Of a DNA stretch of 64,000 bases, positions 15,241 through 23,997 are shown in pieces. The DNA comes from SIG607 sp045590395. Lineage in GTDB: Bacteria > Bacillota > Clostridia > Oscillospirales > Acutalibacteraceae. How positions within the stretch are numbered: position 1 is the stretch's first letter; each line of letters begins with the position of its first letter. Below the pieces are notes generated by a model that was given only the letters and a program-made list of their open reading frames with translations, was not told where the DNA came from and did no database searches. The stretch is taken from contig JAZNQX010000063.1 of assembly GCA_045590395.1 (NCBI GenBank), positions 1 through 64,000 of the forward strand, read 5' to 3'. The position numbers and the translations under genes are program-made.

Positions 15241-15915
15241 ATGCGAAAAAAGAGTAAATTTTTACGGCTTTTAATAATATTTATTTTAGTAATAGCGGTG
15301 TGTTTATCCGCATTTTTAGTAGTAGACCGCCGTATGCGCAGAGTTATATGCGACTACAGCGCGTCGGTGGGGGAAACCGTTATGGTGCGCACCGTTGATG
15401 AAGTGATAAGCGAAATATTTTGTGAGGAGAACATAGAATATTCGGATATTGTAACGGTCAGCAGGGACAGCGAGGGAAAGGTGACCTCTCTTGAGGTTTC
15501 TGCCACAAAGGTGAACTACATAAAATCTAAAATTTCGGTAAAGGTGGCAGAAAGCATAGCACTTAAAGAAAAATATGATTTAGAAATACCTGTGGGCACC
15601 ATAATAGGTAATGAATACACAATAGGCAGAGGGCCCAGTATAAAATTCAAAATGCAGATAACCACCACGGTAATTGCAGATTTTGAAAGTAAATTCTACA
15701 GCGCTGGTATAAATCAGGTGCTTCATCAGATACATATTAAAGTGAAGATGAACGGACACACAGTGGTGCCCTGGTACCGTTCAGCCTTTAATGCCGAAAC
15801 CAGCGTTATTGCGGCGCAAACCGTAATAGTAGGAATGACACCCGATGCCTACACAAATGTTATAGAGGCAGGAACCGATGCTACACAGGATATATTTGAT
15901 TTTGGTACTCACTGA
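15241..15915 (+). CDS. yunB: Sporulation protein YunB
   Basis: This is a YunB-family protein of 224 residues, sigma-E dependent and sporulation-linked in Bacillus. A basic N-terminus is followed by a membrane segment (LLIIFILVIAVCLSAFLVV, residues about 10-29). The extracytoplasmic part has the family's GTIIGNEYTIGRGPSIKFK and SAGINQVLHQIHIKVKM segments and a late Val-rich ETSVIAAQTVIVG. It has no free Shine-Dalgarno: the ATG abuts the T-run of the preceding hairpin. Its 3' end overlaps the convergent NUDIX gene by seven bases. Confidence 0.85.
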   Translation: MRKKSKFLRLLIIFILVIAVCLSAFLVVDRRMRRVICDYSASVGETVMVRTVDEVISEIFCEENIEYSDIVTVSRDSEGKVTSLEVSATKVNYIKSKISVKVAESIALKEKYDLEIPVGTIIGNEYTIGRGPSIKFKMQITTTVIADFESKFYSAGINQVLHQIHIKVKMNGHTVVPWYRSAFNAETSVIAAQTVIVGMTPDAYTNVIEAGTDATQDIFDFGTH

Positions 15916-16352
15916 CTATTAAGTTTTGTATCTAAAATTTCTAAAATGTTGTTAGGTTTGGTTTTAAGTGAATCTACCTTGCTTAGCGGCACCCATTCAA
16001 AAACATCGTCACTGTTTTTAAGACTGCAAAAGGAGTCACACTTTAAAAGCTCTTTATCAAGAAGCGTTACTCTGTGGTAAAAGCATATTTCGTGACAGGG
16101 TGGATTTTTTGAGGAGAAATCTTCACTTACAAATTCAAATTCGTCTATTAAGATAACGGCGCCTATTTCTTCTGAGAACTTTCTGATAATTGCCTCTTTT
16201 GAGGTTTCGCTGAAGGCAATATTTCCACCCGGTAAAGAGTAGGTGCCGTTTTTACTTCTTTTAAGAAGCAGACGGTTATTGCAAAAACAAAAGCCTGATG
16301 CCTTAAGGCTGAAAATATTGTCGTCAACCTTTAGTAATATTTCTTTTTCCAT
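15909..16352 (-). CDS. NUDIX hydrolase
   Basis: This is a small pyrophosphohydrolase of 147 residues, hydrolysing a nucleoside diphosphate linked to another moiety. The NUDIX box reads GGNIAFSETSKEAIIRKF followed by SEEIG, matching GX5EX7RE..EExG except that the Glu after Arg is Lys. I start at ATG 16352 (MEKEILLK), four bases after the stop of the ACT-domain gene, rather than the TTG at 16364. Both genes share the minus-strand promoter at 16820-16848. Substrate unknown. Confidence 0.85.
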   Translation of the reverse strand: MEKEILLKVDDNIFSLKASGFCFCNNRLLLKRSKNGTYSLPGGNIAFSETSKEAIIRKFSEEIGAVILIDEFEFVSEDFSSKNPPCHEICFYHRVTLLDKELLKCDSFCSLKNSDDVFEWVPLSKVDSLKTKPNNILEILDTKLNSQ

Positions 16353-16356
16353 ATTA

Positions 16357-16791
16357 TCACACAAGTTTCACGGATAAAACGCCGTCAATTTTTTTAATAC
16401 TGCTTAAAAGTTCGTCAATGGATATAGGGGTATTATCGGTGTTGATTGTAAGCGATACCGCCGCAGTTTCATCAACAGGGTGGTTCTGGTTAATGGTCAG
16501 AATATTAACACCCTGTTGGTATAATTTTGCAGTAAGTGCAGAAAATACACCTGCACGGTCACAAAGAACGGCGCTGATACAGATATTATTGCTCTCATTC
16601 TGTCCACTGTATACAAACACCTGGTCCTTATATTTATAAAAGGCGCTTCGCGAAATTCCTGCTTTTGAAACTGCCGCGCTGACACTTGAACAAGTGCCGT
16701 TTTGCAACAGTTCTTTTGCAAAAATTACCTTTGAGAAAACCTCGGGAAGTGCCGAAGCCTTAACCACCAGCATATCATAATTTTTCAACAT
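16357..16791 (-). CDS. ACT domain-containing protein (PheB-like, UPF0735)
   Basis: This 144-residue regulator-like protein has an N-terminal helical part with a helix-turn-helix look (SSVSAAVSKAGISRSAFYKY, residues about 33-52) and a C-terminal ACT domain (CISAVLCDRAGVFSALTAKL onward). This is the UPF0735/PheB family, named for its location beside pheA in Bacillus. It may bind an amino acid and DNA; neither is shown. I start at ATG 16791 behind GGTGG; the upstream in-frame codons run into the promoter. The NUDIX gene follows immediately. Confidence 0.85.
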   Translation of the reverse strand: MLKNYDMLVVKASALPEVFSKVIFAKELLQNGTCSSVSAAVSKAGISRSAFYKYKDQVFVYSGQNESNNICISAVLCDRAGVFSALTAKLYQQGVNILTINQNHPVDETAAVSLTINTDNTPISIDELLSSIKKIDGVLSVKLV

Positions 16792-17922
16792 GTGTCCACC
16801 ACCCGTAAACATTTTTTTAATTATAATACATTTGCGCACAAAAATCAATACAGAAAAGGGATTGATAGTACGGATAACGATAAAAAGAAAAAATTTCTTA
16901 TATATGTGGCGTTTGTAACGGTAATAGCGGCGCTAACCTATTTTGTTATCAAGTTTTGCCTTGCTTATCTTTTACCCTTTATAATCGGTACTGCTATCGC
17001 TTTTTTGGTGCAAAAGCCTGCGGCTACGTTGTCAGGCAAAATGAATATAAGGCAGGGAACAGCATCACTGTGTCTTGTTATCGGGGTGTATATACTTCTG
17101 CTTGTTGCGGTTTTTCTGATTATCAACAGAATTTACGGCTTTGCTGTCAGCTTTACTCAAAAAGCCCCTGAACTGTTATCAAAGGTTACGCTTATCGTGA
17201 CCAAAATTACAAGCAGTGTAGAAGGCTTTACAGGAAAAATGTCGGGCGGCTCGGGTGATTTTGTTTCAAAAACGCTTGGTGATATTCTGCAGAGCGCGGC
17301 GGTAAAGGTATCAGGGATTATTTCTTCCTTTTTAAGCGGCTTTGTAACCGCTCTTCCGGGAATGGTACTAAGCATATTTGCGGCGGTAATTACCGGCTGT
17401 TATATAGCCAAAGATATTGACGCTTTAAAGCAGAACCTTTATTTTGCATTAAAGCCCGAATATATGAAAACACTTAAAAAAATATGGTGCATTACGGTTA
17501 ATAATGTATTCGGTCTTTTTAAAGGCTATCTGCTTTTAACATTGATAACCTTCATTGAACTATCCGTAGGCTTTTTTATTCTCAGAGTAAACGGTGCTTT
17601 CCGCGCGGCTTTTCTTACTGCAGTTGTTGATTTACTCCCCGTATTCGGTTGCGGAACAGTGCTGATACCGTGGGCAATTATATCAGCCTTTAAGGGAAGT
17701 ACCTTACGAGCGGTGGGACTGGTGGTAATATATCTGATAATAACTGCGGTGCGCAATATTCTTGAACCTAAAATAATAGGAAAACAGGTGGGGCTTCATC
17801 CGCTTATTACCCTTATTTCAATGTTTTTAGGGCTTAAAATTTTCGGGCTTTCGGGGCTCGTCTTTTTGCCGCTGATAGTTACGGTAGCCTACAAAGTAAC
17901 AGAACAAAAAACGGCAGCATAA
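16792..17922 (+). CDS. ytvI: YtvI-type integral membrane protein (AI-2E transporter family)
   Basis: This is a polytopic membrane protein of up to 376 residues in the AI-2E exporter/PerM family; the YtvI branch is sporulation-associated. It has about eight membrane segments. The conserved PFIIGTAIAFLVQKPAATL lies near residue 65, and the C-terminal FPDLLPVFGCGT-like segment (DLLPVFGCGTVLIPWA) and NILEPKIIGKQVGLHPL are family hallmarks. The start is uncertain: GTG 16792 is the only normal start before the first membrane segment, but it has no Shine-Dalgarno and abuts the divergent ACT-domain gene. A later start near 16861 (ATT) or 16906 (GTG) is possible. Confidence 0.8.
   Translation: MSTTRKHFFNYNTFAHKNQYRKGIDSTDNDKKKKFLIYVAFVTVIAALTYFVIKFCLAYLLPFIIGTAIAFLVQKPAATLSGKMNIRQGTASLCLVIGVYILLLVAVFLIINRIYGFAVSFTQKAPELLSKVTLIVTKITSSVEGFTGKMSGGSGDFVSKTLGDILQSAAVKVSGIISSFLSGFVTALPGMVLSIFAAVITGCYIAKDIDALKQNLYFALKPEYMKTLKKIWCITVNNVFGLFKGYLLLTLITFIELSVGFFILRVNGAFRAAFLTAVVDLLPVFGCGTVLIPWAIISAFKGSTLRAVGLVVIYLIITAVRNILEPKIIGKQVGLHPLITLISMFLGLKIFGLSGLVFLPLIVTVAYKVTEQKTAA
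16820..16848 (-). promoter_or_regulatory. Promoter for the ACT-NUDIX pair
   Basis: On the minus strand TTGATT (16848-16843), 17 bases, TATAAT (16825-16820). It lies inside the presumed 5' end of ytvI, which makes the annotated ytvI start doubtful. Confidence 0.72.
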
Positions 17923-17982
17923 TATATAGTGTATTGCGGCAAATATATAAGCAATACAAGCATTGCAGGGCGGTTTTTTAAA

Positions 17983-18195
17983 ATGAATGAATATATTATA
18001 GCGACCGGAACAGTAACAAGCGCTATAAAAGGCAGAGATATTCTTAAAAAGAAGGGCTTTTATGCCGAAATAGAGCGTCTTGGCGTTTCGGACAGAAAGT
18101 ACGGCTGCGGTTACGCAATTAAGACACGCGGAAATATAACACAAATAGAAGAGCTTTTAAGACAGGCAAATGTAAAAATAATTAAAGTTTTATAA
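17983..18195 (+). CDS. DUF3343 domain protein (putative Se/S carrier-like)
   Basis: This is a small protein of 70 residues matching the DUF3343 pattern: start EYIIATGTVTSAIKGRDILK, then the conserved Cys in KYGCGYAIKT. The family is thought to carry sulfur or selenium on a Cys and often lies beside cysteine desulfurases, as here. I chose ATG 17983 because the fold starts at MNEYII; the GTG at 17929 would add residues translated from an inverted repeat (17931-17937 with 17951-17957). A terminator-like hairpin separates it from the desulfurase gene. Confidence 0.72.
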   Translation: MNEYIIATGTVTSAIKGRDILKKKGFYAEIERLGVSDRKYGCGYAIKTRGNITQIEELLRQANVKIIKVL

Positions 18196-18201
18196 AATAT
18201 G

Positions 18202-18228
18202 AGCACAGGTATATGCCTGTGCTTTTTT
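18202..18228 (+). terminator. Terminator-like hairpin between DUF3343 and desulfurase genes
   Basis: AGCACAGG (18202-18209), six-base loop, CCTGTGCT (18216-18223), then a run of T to 18228. The next ATG is 17 bases further. Confidence 0.8.
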
Positions 18229-18244
18229 GAAAGAAGGTGAAAAA

Positions 18245-19375
18245 ATGATTTACCTTGACAATGCGGCGACATCTTCACCAAAGCCTGAATGTGTTGTAAA
18301 GACGGTTGAAAAGGCCTTAAGACAGCAAAGCGCAAACCCCGGCAGAAGCGGACACACATTGTCGGTTAAAAATGCCGAAATGGTATATAGAGTAAGGGAA
18401 AAGGTTGCTGATTTTTTCGGTTGCTCTCACCCTGAAAATGTTGTTTTTCTTTCAAATTGCACGCAGGCTATAAACTGCGTTTTAAAGGGTGTTTTAGAGA
18501 GCGGCGACCATTTTATAATTTCAAATCTTGAACACAATGCAGTGACACGACCAGCCTTTAAAATAGCAAAAAATAATATAAAATTCAGCGTTTTTGATGC
18601 CTTTGCCGATGATATAGAGGCGGAAATCGAGCGCTATATTACCCCTAAAACCAAAATGATATTCTGTACCCACGCATCAAATGTATGCGGTAAGGTTTTG
18701 CCAATCGATAAAATAGGTAAATTTTGCAAAAACAGGGGACTCCTTTTTGGAGTAGACGCGGCACAAAGCGCAGGTATTTTGCCTATAAATATGGAAAAAA
18801 CAGGCATCAATTTTCTGTGTATAGCCTCTCATAAAGGGCTTTTTGCGCCTATGGGAACAGGCATATTAATTGCAAATTCCAAAATTAACAGCACTGTTAT
18901 TGAAGGCGGTACAGGCGTTAATTCCATGAGCCTTGAGCAAGGAGAGGATATGCCCGAAATGCTGGAGAGCGGTACCGTGAATTTACCCGGAATTATGGGG
19001 ATATCTGCAGGAATAGACTTTATAAAAAAGCAGGGGATAAATAGGCTTTACGAGCACGAAATGAGCCTTTGCAAAATGATATATGAGAGGCTAAAAGATA
19101 ACAGAAAAATAAAAATTTACTGGTATGATAATGAGCCTTGTGCACCTGTTCTGTCCCTGACTATAGAGGGGTTAGACAGCAACGAGGTGGCGGCAAAGCT
19201 CAGCAACAGAAAAATTGCGGTAAGGGCAGGGTATCACTGTTCGCCGTTTGCGCATAAAACTCTGGGAACCGAAAACTCAGGCACGGTGCGAATTTCACCG
19301 GGAATTACTGCTGACAAAAAGCAGATAGACTATCTTTGCAAAATATTAACGGCTATTGCTGAAAAATATATATAA
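18245..19375 (+). CDS. Aminotransferase class V, cysteine desulfurase family
   Basis: This PLP enzyme of 376 residues removes sulfur (or selenium) from cysteine. Visible: YLDNAATSSPKPECV start, cofactor-site HASNVCGKVLPI, GVDAAQSAG (PLP-pyridine Asp), the Schiff-base Lys in CIASHKGLFAPMGTG, and the persulfide Cys in RAGYHCSPFAHKTLGT. It resembles the CsdA/SufS-like group rather than IscS. ATG 18245 follows AAGGTG. With DUF3343 next door it may supply selenium or sulfur for a cofactor; that is inference. Confidence 0.88.
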   Translation: MIYLDNAATSSPKPECVVKTVEKALRQQSANPGRSGHTLSVKNAEMVYRVREKVADFFGCSHPENVVFLSNCTQAINCVLKGVLESGDHFIISNLEHNAVTRPAFKIAKNNIKFSVFDAFADDIEAEIERYITPKTKMIFCTHASNVCGKVLPIDKIGKFCKNRGLLFGVDAAQSAGILPINMEKTGINFLCIASHKGLFAPMGTGILIANSKINSTVIEGGTGVNSMSLEQGEDMPEMLESGTVNLPGIMGISAGIDFIKKQGINRLYEHEMSLCKMIYERLKDNRKIKIYWYDNEPCAPVLSLTIEGLDSNEVAAKLSNRKIAVRAGYHCSPFAHKTLGTENSGTVRISPGITADKKQIDYLCKILTAIAEKYI

Positions 19376-19402
19376 AATATATAAAAATATTCAAAAAAGT
19401 TA

Positions 19403-19431
19403 TTGATTCAGTAGTCTTGTTATGTTAAAAT
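19403..19431 (+). promoter_or_regulatory. Promoter for cdaA-cdaR
   Basis: TTGATT (19403-19408), 17 bases, TAAAAT (19426-19431), upstream of the cdaA GTG start. Confidence 0.7.
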
Positions 19432-19469
19432 AATATTGAATGAAGACAAACTGATAAAGGAATGATGAT

Positions 19470-20390
19470 GTGAGCAATTTCTTAAATGCGATTTATACGC
19501 TGTGGAACCAGATAATATATGCTGTCGCCAGTATTTCTCTGTTTGATATTATCGATATTCTTATAATTGCTTTTATCATTGCCAAAGCAATTCAGTTTTT
19601 AATAGATAGCCGCGGCGGACAGCTTGTTAAGGGCCTTTTTATACTCTTTGTTGCCTATGTGTTTTCAATATGGTTTGACCTTGTGTCTGTAAACTGGTTG
19701 CTAACCCGTGTGGTAGACTGGGGTATTATAGCCTTGGCTATCATTTTCCAGCCTGAGCTCAGACGCGCTCTTGAGCGTATAGGCCGCAGTCAGTTTGGTA
19801 AATTCGCACACGCGAATCAAAACGACGACGAATATATTAAAAATTCTATAGACAGCATTTGCCTTGCCGTTCAGAATATGCGGGACCAGAAAATCGGCGC
19901 ACTTATTGTGTTTGAACGTATAACCTCTCTGGGCGATATAATCAATACAGGAACAACTGTTAATTCCGATGCTTCTTCGCAGATGGTTGGCAGTATTTTC
20001 TATCCGAAATCACCTTTGCACGATGGCGCACTTATAGTTCGTGACGGCAGACTGGTTGCTGCAGGCTGTATATTGCCCCTTACAAGTAATCAGGGCTTTA
20101 GTTCAAGTCTGGGTACACGCCACCGCGCCGCAATAGGTGTCAGTGAGGTGTCTGATGCTGTTGTAATAGTTGTTTCAGAGGAAACGGGTAAAATCTCCCT
20201 TGTTCAAAACGGCACTATTGAAAGAGGTTACGACCAGATAAGACTGAGAGAAGAGTTATATGCTCTTATGTTAAATTCCGATGAAGAAAGCAACGACGGT
20301 ATTGTTGATAAAATAAAAAATGTTATCAACCGGATTAAGCCTATAAAGAAAAAGGAAAAAGGAGAAGCTAGTGATGAAGAAAATAAATAA
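19470..20390 (+). CDS. cdaA: Diadenylate cyclase CdaA
   Basis: This membrane-bound enzyme makes cyclic di-AMP from two ATP, controlling potassium and osmolyte transport and wall homeostasis. Of 306 residues, the N-terminal ~95 contain three membrane helices. The DAC domain follows with PELRRALERIGR, LHDGALIVRDGRLVAAGCIL (DGA motif) and LGTRHRAAIGVSE (RHR motif). It begins with GTG at 19470 behind AAAGG. The start of cdaR overlaps its end by 17 bases. glmM, the usual third gene of this operon, is not present. Confidence 0.95.
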   Translation: MSNFLNAIYTLWNQIIYAVASISLFDIIDILIIAFIIAKAIQFLIDSRGGQLVKGLFILFVAYVFSIWFDLVSVNWLLTRVVDWGIIALAIIFQPELRRALERIGRSQFGKFAHANQNDDEYIKNSIDSICLAVQNMRDQKIGALIVFERITSLGDIINTGTTVNSDASSQMVGSIFYPKSPLHDGALIVRDGRLVAAGCILPLTSNQGFSSSLGTRHRAAIGVSEVSDAVVIVVSEETGKISLVQNGTIERGYDQIRLREELYALMLNSDEESNDGIVDKIKNVINRIKPIKKKEKGEASDEENK

Positions 20391-21366
20391 ATTTTCACTG
20401 CGCGTTCTTTTTTCAAACAAGCGCTTTACTGCTGTTTTTTCGGTTGTAGTTGCTTTTATATTCTGGCTGGTAATTACCGTTAATCAAACCGAAACAAGAA
20501 CCACTACCTTTGCGAATATAGCCATAAATATCGGAATTGAAGACAGCTTTGCAGGTCAGCAGGGGCTTGAAGTTGTGAACGACGATTATATTAAAACGGC
20601 AAATGTTACGGTTGATGGTCCAAATTATATTGTCAGTGGACTTAAAACAAGTGATATTCTCGTAAATGCCGATTTAAGTCAGGTTACAAAGCCGGGTGAT
20701 TATGATATACAGCTTGTTGCAAAATCAGCAAGCGGTGCAAGGGGCTTTACCTTTGTTGAAGTAAGTCCCAAGTCGGTAAAGCTTACCTTTGACTATGTAG
20801 ATACTAAGGATTTTGACGTTGTGGCTAAGGCTGACGGTATTACCGCCGCTGAAGGTCTTATTAAAGATACACCAATGCTTAACTATATGGGTGACAGCAA
20901 GAAAATTACCCTTAAAGGTCCCAGAAGCAATATGAGTAATGTGGACAGAGTTGAGGTTATAGTAAAGGCTGAAGAAAAGATAAACTCAAGCCAGACCTAT
21001 GATGCAGATTTGGTTATCTACGATAAATCGGGTAATATTCTTGAAAATGGTCTTTTTGAGTTTCCTGTAGATGAGCTTAAAGTGACGGTTCCCATTTATA
21101 AAGAGAAAACCGTTTCGGTGGTGCCTGTGTTTACAGGCGAACCCTATTCGGGCGCAGGTGTTGCAAGGGTAGAACGGCTTTCTGTAACAAAAATTAAGGT
21201 TCAGGGTGCTCCCGAGGTTATAGATGCTCTTGAATTTGTGGAGCTGTCAGCTATTGATTATACTACCGTTTCTTCCGGTAAGGTTTATGAGGTAACCCTC
21301 AACCTGCCGGGTGGTGTAAAGGCTGTTAATGCGGTAGATAAGGTTAAGGTTACCATAAAGAAGTGA
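20374..21366 (+). CDS. cdaR: YbbR-domain regulator of CdaA (CdaR)
   Basis: This membrane-anchored extracytoplasmic protein modulates CdaA activity. Its 330 residues comprise a short basic N-terminus, one membrane helix (AVFSVVVAFIFWLVITVNQ, residues about 20-38) and three YbbR-type beta domains, with repeated VTVDGPNYIV, ITLKGPRSNM and IKVQGAPEVI segments. ATG 20374 is chosen over GTG 20371; GGAGA precedes both. A hairpin terminator follows at 21370-21399. Confidence 0.9.
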   Translation: MKKINKFSLRVLFSNKRFTAVFSVVVAFIFWLVITVNQTETRTTTFANIAINIGIEDSFAGQQGLEVVNDDYIKTANVTVDGPNYIVSGLKTSDILVNADLSQVTKPGDYDIQLVAKSASGARGFTFVEVSPKSVKLTFDYVDTKDFDVVAKADGITAAEGLIKDTPMLNYMGDSKKITLKGPRSNMSNVDRVEVIVKAEEKINSSQTYDADLVIYDKSGNILENGLFEFPVDELKVTVPIYKEKTVSVVPVFTGEPYSGAGVARVERLSVTKIKVQGAPEVIDALEFVELSAIDYTTVSSGKVYEVTLNLPGGVKAVNAVDKVKVTIKK

Positions 21367-21369
21367 TTT

Positions 21370-21399
21370 AAAAGGGCGTGGATATTCCATAGCCCTTTT
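21370..21399 (+). terminator. Intrinsic terminator after cdaR
   Basis: AAAAGGGC (21370-21377) pairs with GCCCTTTT (21392-21399) with an inner GGA/TCC stem, ending in TTTTG and TCATTTTT. Confidence 0.75.
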
Positions 21400-21443
21400 G
21401 TCATTTTTACCCATACTGCATATATTGTAACGAGGTGGTAAAA

Positions 21444-21776
21444 ATGGTAGAAATTATTGTTATGATGATTTTTCTTTTCTTCGCGGTGGTGGGCTCAAGC
21501 TGTATTACATATCGGTTATGGATGTTTCTCATAAAGCCTAAAAAGAAAAATAAAGATCTTATAATTGTAAAGCTTGAAAAGGGCTGTGAGAAGGACCAGT
21601 TTATGTACTATTTTGAAAAATACCGTTGGAACGGTGATGATTATGTGCAGACGCTGGTTATGGTATATGACGAAACGGCAGAAAATCTGTGCAACTCATT
21701 TTGTAAGGCGCATAAAAATATAATCTGCTGTAAAAATGACGAATTGCCGTTTGTTATAAACAAGGTACTGGGGTGA
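21444..21776 (+). CDS. Small membrane-anchored protein of unknown function
   Basis: I do not recognise this 110-residue protein. One N-terminal membrane helix (IIVMMIFLFFAVVGSSCITY, residues about 3-22) is followed by a basic patch KPKKKNKD and a compact acidic/aromatic cytosolic domain with a Cys-rich end (FCKAHKNIICCKNDELP). ATG 21444 follows GAGGTGG. It lies five bases before recD2. A link to recombination is not implied by anything in the sequence. Confidence 0.65.
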   Translation: MVEIIVMMIFLFFAVVGSSCITYRLWMFLIKPKKKNKDLIIVKLEKGCEKDQFMYYFEKYRWNGDDYVQTLVMVYDETAENLCNSFCKAHKNIICCKNDELPFVINKVLG

Positions 21777-21780
21777 TGGT

Positions 21781-23997
21781 GTGTCGGATGTTCAAAACAA
21801 CGAAGTTATAAAGGGCACGGTTAAAAGAATTACATATACCAATGCGCAAAACGGCTACACTGTTGCAAGTGTGCTTTGCGATACAGAGGAAATAACGGTT
21901 GTAGGCACTATGCCTTTTATTCGAAGCGGCGACGATATTGAGGCTGTAGGAAACTTTATTGTTCATTCGGTGTACGGACCGCAGTTCAAGGCTGTTTCGG
22001 TGCAGAAAAGTATGCCCACAAACACGGCGGCATTACTCAGATATCTGTCAGCAGGTAATATAAAGGGTATAGGCCCCTCTACAGCCAGAAAAATTGTGGA
22101 AACCTTTGGGAACGACACTATGATGATTCTGGAATCCGCCCCCGAAGAGTTAACGAGAATAAAAGGTATTTCTCTTTCAAAAGCCAAGACTATAGGTGAA
22201 GAATATACAAAGCTTTTTGGAATAAGAGATTTAATGCTGCTTCTCTCAAAATTTAAAATATCGGGAGAAGACGCCATAAAGATTTACTCGGTTCTTGGAA
22301 CCTCGGCAATATCTAAAATTGAAAATAACCCATATTTACTGTGTGGCGAAAAAATAGATTTACCCTTTGAAAAGGCAGAGGATATAGCAGGGTATTTTAA
22401 AATTCCCGCAAATGATAAGTTAAGGCTTGGCGCAGGTATTGAGTATGTGCTGAGGAAAAATACATATAATGGTCATACCTGTCTGCCGCGGGGTAAGCTT
22501 TGCTCGGTGGCTTCTCAGCTTCTTGATACACCTCATGACATTATAGATGACGCGCTGGATATGCTGCTTGAGTCTTTAAGGGTACGAAGCGCACATATCG
22601 GGGACACCGATTATATTGCTCTGCCCGAATATTATTGCGCTGAGGAATATATTGCCGCCCGTCTTTCTGTTATGAACAGGGAAAAGAGAGCCTGCTTTGT
22701 AGATAATAAGGAAATAGCTCTTATTGAACAGCAAATGGGAATTACCCTTGACGAAAAACAGCGCTTTGCGGTTTTAAAGGCCTTTGAAAACGGTTTACTA
22801 ATCCTTACAGGTGGCCCAGGCACAGGCAAAACCACAACCCTTAAGGCTATGATAGAAATGTTTAAGTATAGGGATATGAAAATAGAACTTGCCGCACCTA
22901 CGGGCCGTGCTGCCAAGCGTATGAGTGAACTGACGGGGTATGAAGCAAAAACCGTTCACCGTCTTTTAGAGGTTGACTGGAGTGATAATGAAGAGCAGGT
23001 ATTTTGCAGAAACCAGAATAACCCGCTGGACTGCGATGTAATTATAGTGGACGAGGTGTCTATGATAGATTCCCGTCTGTTTGAAAGTTTACTTAGAGCC
23101 TTAAGACTTTCCTGCAGAATAATACTTGTGGGCGATTCTGACCAGCTTCCCAGCGTTTCGGCAGGAAATGTGCTCAGCGACCTGATAACAAGCGACGCCT
23201 TTACGGTAGTAAAGCTTGATAAAATTTTCCGTCAGGCAAGAAGTAGTGCTATTATAAGAAATGCCCATAAAATAGTTGAGGGACTTAAGGCTGACCTTAC
23301 TATTAGAGATTCCGACTTTTTCTTTCTGCAAAAAAATACCACAGAATCTTGTCTTGAAACGGTTGTTTCTCTTTGCAGTGAAAGACTGCCGTCGGCTTAC
23401 GGTCTTGACTCTGTAAAGGATATTCAGGTGCTTTGCCCCTCAAGAAAAATGCCTCTTGGTACCTTAAATCTTAACAATCTGCTTCAAAGCTGTCTTAATC
23501 CTAAAAAGAAAAAAGAGCCTGAAATATTTTTTAAGGGCTTTTATATGCGCGCAGGCGATAAGGTTATGCAGATAAAAAATAATTACGAGCTTGAATGGAT
23601 AAAGGATGATGGCGAAGAGGGAAGCGGCGTATTTAATGGTGATGTGGGTTATATTTTAAAGGTTAATTTAAGAGAAGGCACCCTTTCGGTTAAATACGAC
23701 GACAAAACTGTTGTGTACGCTACAGAACAGCTTGAACAGCTTGAACTTGCCTATGCCGTTACGGTACATAAAAGTCAGGGCAGTGAGTTTGACTGTGTTG
23801 TTCTTCCGCTTTTTGATGTACCAAATCAGCTTAAATACCGTAATCTGCTTTACACCGCCGTTACCAGAGCAAAAAAACTTCTTGTAATTGTGGGTAAGGA
23901 CAGCGTGTTTTTTGAAATGGCGGCAAATGACAGAAAAATGCTGAGATATACTCTGCTTCGTGATTTTATTGAGGATATATATGATAACGATCATTAA
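21781..23997 (+). CDS. recD2: ATP-dependent DNA helicase RecD2
   Basis: This SF1B 5'-3' helicase of 738 residues acts in DNA repair and replication restart independently of RecBC. The N-terminal part has an OB-like region and helix-hairpin-helix repeats (NIKGIGPSTARKIVETFG, LTRIKGISLSKAKTIG). Motor motifs are LTGGPGTGKTTTLKAM (Walker A), IIVDEVSMIDSRL (Walker B), VGDSDQLPSVSAGNVL and AVTVHKSQGSEFDCVV near the C-terminus. The start is GTG at 21781. Its last 17 bases overlap comF. Confidence 0.94.
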   Translation: MSDVQNNEVIKGTVKRITYTNAQNGYTVASVLCDTEEITVVGTMPFIRSGDDIEAVGNFIVHSVYGPQFKAVSVQKSMPTNTAALLRYLSAGNIKGIGPSTARKIVETFGNDTMMILESAPEELTRIKGISLSKAKTIGEEYTKLFGIRDLMLLLSKFKISGEDAIKIYSVLGTSAISKIENNPYLLCGEKIDLPFEKAEDIAGYFKIPANDKLRLGAGIEYVLRKNTYNGHTCLPRGKLCSVASQLLDTPHDIIDDALDMLLESLRVRSAHIGDTDYIALPEYYCAEEYIAARLSVMNREKRACFVDNKEIALIEQQMGITLDEKQRFAVLKAFENGLLILTGGPGTGKTTTLKAMIEMFKYRDMKIELAAPTGRAAKRMSELTGYEAKTVHRLLEVDWSDNEEQVFCRNQNNPLDCDVIIVDEVSMIDSRLFESLLRALRLSCRIILVGDSDQLPSVSAGNVLSDLITSDAFTVVKLDKIFRQARSSAIIRNAHKIVEGLKADLTIRDSDFFFLQKNTTESCLETVVSLCSERLPSAYGLDSVKDIQVLCPSRKMPLGTLNLNNLLQSCLNPKKKKEPEIFFKGFYMRAGDKVMQIKNNYELEWIKDDGEEGSGVFNGDVGYILKVNLREGTLSVKYDDKTVVYATEQLEQLELAYAVTVHKSQGSEFDCVVLPLFDVPNQLKYRNLLYTAVTRAKKLLVIVGKDSVFFEMAANDRKMLRYTLLRDFIEDIYDNDH

